Positions 12,601 through 21,300 of a stretch of 64,000 bases of DNA are shown in pieces. The notes below the pieces were generated by a model. That model did not search any database, was not told the origin of the DNA, and saw only the letters and a program-made list of their open reading frames with translations. Made by a program: the position numbers and the translations under genes. The stretch is from Symbiodinium natans. Its lineage: Eukaryota; Sar; Dinophyceae; Suessiales; Symbiodiniaceae. Each line of letters opens with the position of its first letter. Positions within the stretch are counted from its first letter, which is position 1. Location of the stretch: positions 384,501-448,500 of the forward strand of contig CAJNDS010002244.1 of NCBI GenBank assembly GCA_905221605.1. Reading direction: 5' to 3'.

Positions 12601-14639
12601 ATAGTTAGTAGCTCCGGAGGAGGCCCCCAGCCCCATTGTGTCAGGAGTCTATGGGGAAGAGGGCGGGGTATGGGTGTAAGAACCCCAAGATGTTGGTGGG
12701 TCGAACTATCGGCCCGGCGCAGCATGCGTTTTGGTGGCCAGAGTTTGCTTCAAAAAGATGCCACCTTTTTGAAGTTTGGGCAAGACCAGTGCTCCCCGAA
12801 CGCATGCTGCGCCAGGCCGAAAGTTCGTCGCACTCACAACATAAGACAAGAAGACAGCAGAAAACCCCCTCTCCCCCTTAGACTCCTGCACTCCAAGAGC
12901 GCCGGGTCCTCCTCCGGAACATTAAAAATAGCATAAGTTTCTTCCAGGGGATTAATTCCTCCGCTGGCCAGGCTAAAACAAAACCATGATGCAATACTCC
13001 GCTGTCCTCCGTCAACTTCGTCGAGTCTTGTCAAGAGCGACGAAACTTTATTCCTGGTCATGCTCCTCACAAGGCCGTTTCCACTAAAAAATCTAGCGTC
13101 CAGGACCTGGCCGGCGTCGGCATCGCGCAGAGCATGCGTTTTTGTGGCTAGAGTCTGCTTCAAAAAGTGCTTCCAGAAGGCAGCATGCGTTTTGGTCGCC
13201 AGAGTCTGCTTCAAAAGTACTTACTGACAGCAGCATGCATTTTGGTGCCCAGAATCTGCTTACCAAAACGCCAGAGTCTGCTTCAAAAAGTGCTTACGGA
13301 AGGCACCCCCGGGCCGAAAGTTTCGACCCACGGCACATGTTTGAAAATATAGTACTAGAGTAGCTCCGGAGGAGGCCCCCAGCCACACTGTGTCAGGAGT
13401 CTATGGGGAAGAGGGCGGGGTATGGGTGTAAGAACCCCAAGATGTTGGTGGGTCGAACTATCGGCCCGGCGCAGCATGCGTTTTGGTGGCCAGAGTTTGC
13501 TTCAAAAAGATCCCACCTTTTTGAAGTTTGGGCAAGACCAGTGCTCCCCGAACGCATGCTGCGCCAGGCCGAAAGTTCGTCGCACTCACAACATAAGACA
13601 AGAAGACAGCAGAAAACCCCCTCTCCCCCTTAGACTCCTGCACTCCAAGAGCGCCGGGTCCTCCTCCGGAACATTAAAAATAGTATAAGTTTATTCCAGG
13701 GGATTAATTCCTCCGCTGGCCAGGCTAGAACAAAACCATGATGCAATACTCCGCTGTCCTCCGTCAACTTTGTCGAGTCTTGTCAAGAGCGACGAAACTT
13801 TATTCCTGGTCATGCTCCTCACAAGGCCGTTTCCACTAAAAAATCTAGCGTCCAGGACCTGGCCGGCGTCGGCATCGCGCAGAGCATGCGTTTTTGTGGC
13901 TAGAGTCTGCTTCAAAAAGTGCTTCCAGAAGGCAGCATGCGTTTTGGTCGCCAGAGTCTGCTTCAAAAGTGCTTACTGACAGCAGCATGCGTTTTGGTGG
14001 CCAGAGTCTGCTTGAAAAGTGCTTATGGATGCGTTTTGGTGGCCAGAGTCTGCTTCAAAAAGTGCTTACGGAAGGCACCCCCGGGCCGAAAGTTTCGACC
14101 CACGGCACATGTTGGATGGCATGCAGACAGTGAAGGCTCCCGCGGAGTAGCGGAGTGCCGAAAAGTAGCGTTTTCCCTACGCCTGCTAGCGGAGAAATTA
14201 ATACCCCGTTTTAAAAATATAGTACTATAGTAGCTCCGGAGGAGGCCCCCAGCCCCATTGTGTCAGGAGTCTATGGGGAAGAGGGCGGGGTATGGGTGTA
14301 AGAACCCCAAGATGTTGGTGGGTCGAACTATCGGCCCGGCGCAGCATGGGTTTTGGTGGCCAGAGTTTGCTTCAAAAAGATGCCACCTTTTTGAAGTTTG
14401 GGCAAGACCAGTGCTCCCCGAACGCATGCTGCGCCAGGCCGAAAGTTCGTCGCACTCACAACATAAGACAAGAAGACAGCAGAAAACCCCCTCTCCCCCT
14501 TAGACTCCTGCACTCCAAGAGCGCCGGGTCCTCCTCCGGAACATTAAAAATAGTATAAGTTTATTCCAGGGGAATAATTCCTCCGCTGGCCAGGCTAGAA
14601 CAAAACCATGATGCAATACTCCGCTGTCCTCCGTCAACT

Positions 14640-14702
14640 TTGTCGAGTCTTGTCAAGAGCGACGAAACTTTGTCGAGTCTCTGTCAAGAGCGACGAAACT
14701 TT
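14640..14702. repeat. Private tandem duplication in one satellite unit
   Basis: A ~32-bp segment (TTTGTCGAGTCTTGTCAAGA plus GCGACGAAAC) is duplicated head to tail only in this unit. The second copy carries a 1-bp insertion (GTCTCTGTC). It marks a mutation not yet spread by homogenisation. Confidence 0.75.
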
Positions 14703-16118
14703 ATTCCTGGTCATGCTCTTCACAAGGCCGTTTCCACTAAAAAATCTAGCGTCCTGCAGGACCTGGCCGGCGTCGGCATCGCGCAGAGCATGCGTTTTTG
14801 TGGCTAGAGTCTGCTTCAAAAAGTGCTTCCAGAAGGCAGCATGCGTTTTGGTCGCCAGAGTCTGCTTCAAAAGTGCTTACTGACAGCAGCATGCGTTTTG
14901 GTGGCCAGAGTCTGCTTGAAAAGTGCTTATGGATGCGTTTTGGTGGCCAGAGTCTGCTTCAAAAAGTGCTTACGGAAGGCACCCCCAGGCCGAAAGTTTC
15001 GACCCACGGCACATGTTGGATGGCATGCAGACAGTGAAGGCTCCCGCGGAGTAGCGGAGTGCCGAAAAGTAGCGTTTTCCCTACGCCTGCTAGCGGAGAA
15101 ATTAATACCCCGTTTTAAAAATATAGTACTATAGTAGCTCCGGAGGAGGCCCCCAGCCCCATTGTGTCAGGAGTCTATGGGGAAGAGGGCGGGGTATGGG
15201 TGTAAGAACCCCAAGATGTTGGTGGGTCGAACTATCGGCCCGGCGCAGCATGGGTTTTGGTGGCCAGAGTTTGCTTCAAAAAGATGCCACCTTTTTGAAG
15301 TTTGGGCAAGACCAGTGCTCCCCGAACGCATGCTGCGCCAGGCCGAAAGTTCGTCGCACTCACAACATAAGACAAGAAGACAGCAGAAAACCCCCTCTCC
15401 CCCTTAGACTCCTGCACTCCAAGAGCGCCGGGTCCTCCTCCGGAACATTAAAAATAGTATAAGTTTATTCCAGGGGATTAATTCCTCCGCTGGCCAGGCT
15501 AGAACAAAACCATGATGCAATACTCCGCTGTCCTCCGTCAACTTTGTCGAGTCTTGTCAAGAGCGACGAAACTTTATTCCTGGTCATGCTCCTCACAAGG
15601 CCGTTTCCACTAAAAAATCTAGCGTCCAGGACCTGGCCGGCGTCAGCATCGCGCAGAGCATGCGTTTTTGTGGCTAGAGTCTGCTTCAAAAAGTGCTTCC
15701 AGAAGGCAGCATGCGTTTTGGTCGCCAGAGTCTGCTTCAAAAGTGCTTACTGACAGCAGCATGCGTTTTGGTGGCCAGAGTCTGCTTGAAAAAGTGCTTA
15801 TGGATGCGTTTTGGTGGCCAGAGTCTGCTTCAAAAAGTGCTTACGGAAGGCACCCCCGGGCCGAAAGTTTCGACCCACGGCACATGTTGGATGGCATGCA
15901 GACAGTGAAGGCTCCCGCGGAGTAGCGGAGTGCCGAAAAGTAGCGTTTTCCCTACGCCTGCTAGCGGAGAAATTAATACCCCGTTTTGAAAATATAGTAC
16001 TATAGTAGCTCCGGAGGAGGCCCCCAGCCCCATTGTGTCAGGAGTCTATGGGGAAGAGGGCGGGGTATGGGTGTAAGAACCCCAAGATGTTGGTGGGTCG
16101 AACTATCGGCCCGGCGCA

Positions 16119-16153
16119 GTATTCCTTAATTAAGGGGTATTGGGCTCTTTGGG
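16119..16153. mobile_element. Family B element end at the satellite boundary
   Basis: TATTCCTTAATTAAGGGGTA followed by TTGGGCTCTTTGGG is the right half of the family B element seen complete at 24,246-24,347 and 32,182-32,296. It begins exactly where satellite similarity stops. Confidence 0.6.
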
Positions 16154-16171
16154 TTGCACCTGTAGCCGCAG

Positions 16172-16217
16172 GTACGAGCAGCTGGTTTTCACCATCATGA
16201 CTGAGTTGGATGCCCAG
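16172..16217 (+). CDS. GST exon a
   Basis: Acceptor CCGCAG|GTAC; encodes YEQLVFTIMTELDAQ. Ends in phase 0 at a GC donor (CAG|GCACTGC). Joining to 16,548 gives ELDAQGLWIHRKHE, which matches the spacing of the corresponding GST helix. The exon begins only 54 bp from the end of the satellite array. Confidence 0.7.
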
Positions 16218-17331
16218 GCACTGCAAAGGGCGTGGGGTGCAGGGTTTGTGGTTTCAGGTCGTGTTGCTTTTGTCGGATCCTTTGAGATTTCCTTGGACTC
16301 TTTGCGCTCATGCAGTCCCCAAGGAATTGCATGGCTAGACCCTGAATCCCTCAACTCCCACCACCTAATATAGGGGAGAATATAGGGGGTCTGTGTAAGT
16401 AGGAGAAACGTGTGTAGCTCATGTGACAAGTAAAACGGCCTATAGGCGATGTGCATTTGCCTTTAGTCAGGCTCCTGTAAACCACCTAACCCTAAACCCT
16501 AAACCCTGCAGTCTAAAGCCTTAAATCTTAGAGCCTTTTTGCTGCAGGGTCTTTGGATTCACCGCAAGCACGAGGCTGGTCGCTTCCCGGCCTCAGTTGC
16601 TTGCCCATTTTTGGGCTTGAAGGGTTTCTATACTGCCTACTATTGGGTACAGGGTTCACAGGACCTAGGGTCAACAGAGCACAGGGCTCGCAGGCTTAGC
16701 GTGCAGGGTGCGCAGAGTATAAAGGTGTCAGCGTAGCAAGATGCAATACGGTGTTCATAGGGCTTTCAGTTTAAGGCTTATCGGGTTCAGGGGTCAAGAG
16801 GGCACACAAGGTTTGGAGTCACAGGGTTTAGGCTTTGGGCTCATAGAGATTTGTGGTATTAGCTAGGGCCTAAGCTAGGGTTTGGGTCTAAGAGGCAAAC
16901 AGGTGAAAAGAGCGCAGCTTGTGTCCTTGGAAACTGGCAAAAACCTTACACGTCCAACAAATCAGACAGTGCCGAGAAACAAAGCCAGGAAGCACTGTGC
17001 ACAAGCTCTTGCAGCGACACAGCTGCCCAAGTCCTGTGATGACATGAGGACTAAGAGCTTGTGGGTACACACAAATACTGGGCGGAACTCCAGATTCTGA
17101 ACTCTTAAAATCTAGCCGCAGCTTGCTTGCTTTGGCTGTCTTTAGGGTTTTAGGGTTTAGTTCACGCTTCAAAAAGGGGTTTAGGGTTTAGGGTGCAGAA
17201 ACTGAGCATGAACTTGAATCACCGCCTTGCTGTGAAATTCAGCCCTCCAGGCCCCCAGCCGCGAGCAGCAAAACAGAGCGACTTAGGGGACCACCATGTC
17301 TGCGCAACGCCCCTTGAAGCGTTCCAAGCAT

Positions 17332-17382
<51 letters not shown>

Positions 17383-18346
17383 CATAAATATGTATATACA
17401 TATATATATATATATACATATTTGTTATTTGTACATAAATGATGCGAAGTTTCTGAATTGCATACCTTTTATCTCCTCTCTCTGGCTCTCTCTCTCTCTC
17501 TCTCTTTCCTCTATCTCTCGCTCTTTCTTTTGCGCGGTCTCTACTTTGCATCTCTCTCTCTCTCTCTCTCTTCCCTTGTTCGATTGGAATAAGCTTAGGA
17601 TTAAGGGGAAACCCCTGAAGCCTAAACCCTGCCCATTGCAGGCCCTGAAGAAAGTTTTTGGCGCTGCGCCCGAGGCCTGTGCCGTGCCATGACCTTGATG
17701 CCACATAGGGCGGAGCTGCTGTCAAGCAAGGTGTACTTGGAGGTTCATGGGACTTAAGAACCACTTCTAACTGGGCTTATAACCCTACTTATAATACCCC
17801 TAAAGGGCCTTATAGGGGGTATCCCAATTATAACTAGGGTTATAAGCCCAGTCATAGGTGGTCATGAAGTCCCATGCACCTCCAAGTATCGAAGAGGAGC
17901 TCCAAATTGTGTTTCATTCAGCTCCTGAACAGGCCGTGGAACATGCACGGCAACATGTCTACAGCACGTGGCATGGCGGCAGAAGGGGGGCCGGGCAGAA
18001 GAAGGACATCCCGATTGGAGTCAGCAATCCTGAGCTGGTTGTGGTGTTGTTGAACTGCTGAGAGAGGAAATCCCGCTGGCTAGAATCCAAATGCAGTATG
18101 CCTTGTCCAGGCTGGCATCCCCAAATTGTTCAGCGGCTACATCCAAAGTGCGGGAAGTTCAGTCCATGAGCACCGGTGGAAGTGATGAACTAACCCTAAA
18201 GCCTCAACCCTAAACCTTAAACCCTAAACCTTAAACCCCAAACCCCCAAACCCCCAAACTGCGGCGGCCGAGTTCCAGAATGCCTTTGGGGGTCGTAAAT
18301 TAGGTCTCGAGCTGCCTGTGCTCGTGTTATCTCGCGTTCTAGCTCA

Positions 18347-18396
<50 letters not shown>

Positions 18397-21300
18397 CCCA
18401 ACCAGCCCACTGTGTGAGAGGAGTTTCAGTTAGCTAGGACTCAGAGTCGGCCCTTATTAGGTTGCCTTCTGAACCCCTTCAAACAAAAACGGGTGCCCTT
18501 GTCATTCCCAGGTTACGCTTGGGTCTGGTCAGGGCATTGGTTGGTTTCGATTAGTTTTGAAGTTGTTCCTTAAACCACGAACTTACCCAGCAGTTAGTGC
18601 TGCGCCCTTTTATGGGTTGCATACTACCCCCCCCCCCCCCCCCCCGGCCAGGTTCTCCCCTGGCTATTTAGGAATCACGAAGCCTAATGAAGGTTCTTTA
18701 AGGGGGAAAGCCGAGGAGGGGTAGCCCTAAACCCTAAACCCTAAACCCTGCACCCTAAAACCTAAACCCTAACCCTAGCGGGGGTAGAATAGAGGAGGGT
18801 AGTAGGGGACCCATGACTCTCAGAAGCAGGCTGAAGGTGCTGACGGCGCATCTCCAGGAAGCTTCCTCGATGCATTTGCAGGGTTTAGGGTTTAGGGATT
18901 AGGGTTTAGGGTCTAGGGTCCCTAAACCCTATCGTGTAAAGTGTGCCGCTCCCGAAAGTTCGTTGCTAGTTGCGAAGGCAGGTAGCGGCGCGGATTGGCT
19001 CCTGCAGCTAGCTTATTGTGTAGGCTCAGATTTCAAGTGAAGGGTCGGGGCTTAACGGTTAGGTTTAGGGTTGCCTCAGCCCCAAACCGGAAAGAAGCGA
19101 AGGCAACCAAACCATTGCCAGTCTTCAGTTCAACGCCTACACGCATGCCAGGGCCCGCTCGAACACTTGGCACTTCGGACCCACAAAGTTCCCTGATTGC
19201 CCTGGACCCTAAACCCTAATGAAGTAATCCGAAATTCGGCTGGTCCTCATCAAGCTTGAGAACTAGGATCCCAGGCTGGCAAAGAGTCAAGCCCTCTCAG
19301 GCTGGCGACTTCCTCTTGGGGGCGAATTTCAGTGCCGCCGACATCCTTCTAGTGCACTGCCCGAGCCCAAGTGACGGGGGCGGGGGGGGGGCACATTTGG
19401 AACCTGAGATTTATGGTAGCTTGGGGCAGGTGGGGGGAGCGCTTCGGATTTTACACCTTAAACGCAGTGGTTGCAATATTAAATTTCCACGAAACTTTGC
19501 ATCATCCCACTATCATCCCCACATTGTTACCTCTACAAAAGTACAGAAGGCCACCCTAAGCAGATCATATCGAGTTGGGGAAGACAAATAACTTTCGTGG
19601 CAAGCTTTTTAACATCAGAAGAAGCCCTCGCGCCCTGGCTCAAGCCTGCAAAGTTCTGGCTTACTGCTTCTTCTGCTTACCGAACTAGCAATGGGGATGC
19701 ACTGGCGACTGTTCCTTGTTGGCTGGGCTTTCCACCTGGCCCAGGCGAAGCTGGCCGTCGTTCGGGTGTTCTCGACACCGGATGAAGTGAATGCCTTGCT
19801 GCTGTCCGCCTCGACTTGGGAGAAGACCAGGCCGTGCGACCCCGCGAAGATCTCAGAGCCCATCGACTTGATCCTAGTTTACAGCAAGGACATCGTCGGA
19901 GAGGTACATGGATCCAACCCCCAACAATGCGCACACCGTTGTGGCAAGTTTTGCAGATCTGTTCGCCAACAAGCGCTTGAGCTGGATGTCATGTTTTTCA
20001 GAGATGAAGAACATGTCTGTCAAGCTCACGCCGGAGGAGGACCAGTACGATGTCCACGGCTACAGCATGAACAAGCATTGGGTCCAGGGCCCCAACACCG
20101 TGTTCACGAACATCATGTCGGCCATGCTCACGGGGGACCTCGGCGGGTATGATTCTAGGATGCCCAGGAGTGCCCTTATTCCCTTTTTGGGGGTTTAGGT
20201 TCCCTTATAAACCCCTTTAAGCAAAAAAGGGCACCCTTTTTAAGCCTAGGTTACTGGGCAGCCTAGGATTCCTTCTTCCTCATGGAGATGGATGCGGTGC
20301 CTGTCAAGGCGGGCTGGCTGGAGCAGTTCGAGAAAGAGGCTCTGGAGATGCCCGCGAAGAACATGGCCATCCGCGGCAGCAAGTACTTGGGCCACAAGTG
20401 GGATTCTTTCAAACACCTGATGCCGGCCCACGTGGTCGAACACATCAACGGCAATGCCATCTACAACCTGCAACATCCTTGGCTCAAGTTTTTGCACGAC
20501 ACCTTCACCGGAGAAGGCAACATTCAGATGACGGAGGAGATGGCCTTCGATGTGGCCTTCGCCCTGATCACTCAGGCGGCCATGGACGGCACAGAGGATG
20601 AGCTTGCCGAAGGTTTCTCCCGGAGCAAGGGCACTAATGCGACGTACTGTGGGGACTCGATGCTTATTGGCAACTATGCCAATACACTCTTGAATCACAG
20701 CTTCAATGTCCCGACCTACATTCGACACGGTTCGAACAGTAACCTGTTCCACAGCCTTGCAGATGGCCAGGTTACCTTGGGAGTGGCGGCATACGACCAA
20801 AGCACAGCTCGCATCATGAATACCACTCGTAGCAACCACCCCTTCAAGAACATCCTGGTGCTTCAGTACTTCCCTGGGAAAGACGCCACAGAGACGGTTG
20901 CGTCCCCCAGCGGCGAGGTCATGGTGACCACGCAGCAGGCAGCGCAGGAGCCCCACATGCATCTATGTGAGGTCGCCAAGTTGGCGACGACGCCGTGGTT
21001 CGCTCTTACCGACAACTACCATGTCATCAATGCGCCTGTCACCGTGCTCATGGACCACTCCGACCCGCACATGCCTGTCCCCGTGATGCCTTATGCCCAG
21101 GGCTGTGAGCGTGCCGATTGCCAGGCCTCTCTAGATCAAGCTTCGGACCTTTTCGGAGTTCGCTTGGAGTACCACCATGATCCGTATGAGCTTCTCTTTA
21201 GCACCAGAGATGCTAGAGACTTCTGCTCCTCATGGCTGCAAGCGGCGGCTAGCAAGAGCTGGAAGTCCTGCGAGCTCACTTATGGGCCAACGGCAGATGA

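Larger units (their letters stand above)
5722..16118. repeat. Mosaic macrosatellite array, ~13 units
   Basis: A block of about 560-900 bp repeats head to tail. The landmark CATAAGACAAGAAGACAGCA recurs near 6108, 6717, 7460, 8207, 9057, 9930, 10,490, 11,310 (diverged), 12,099, 12,839, 13,591, 14,461 and 15,365. Units differ by whole-segment gain or loss: the CCCCGGGCCGAAAGTTTCGA segment is missing from some, and the inner ~51-bp minisatellite varies in copy number. Point differences are few, implying recent homogenisation by unequal exchange. ORFs of 60-168 codons occur in several frames of both strands but track the repeat and show no domain, so I treat the array as noncoding. It starts abruptly near 5722 and ends at 16,118 where a family B element begins. 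Confidence 0.95.

Noticed and set aside
5905-15462. Many ORFs of 60-168 codons on both strands in the satellite region (for example 12,430-12,936 +)
   Set aside because: They repeat with the satellite unit, occur in several overlapping frames on both strands, break at unit-length changes and show no domain.
17219-17764. 181-codon minus-strand ORF
   Set aside because: It is read through CA/TA and CT microsatellites and a hairpin element; the product is low-complexity.
20246-20962. 238-codon minus-strand ORF
   Set aside because: It lies antisense to the glycosyltransferase-like exon, a typical shadow in GC-rich coding sequence.
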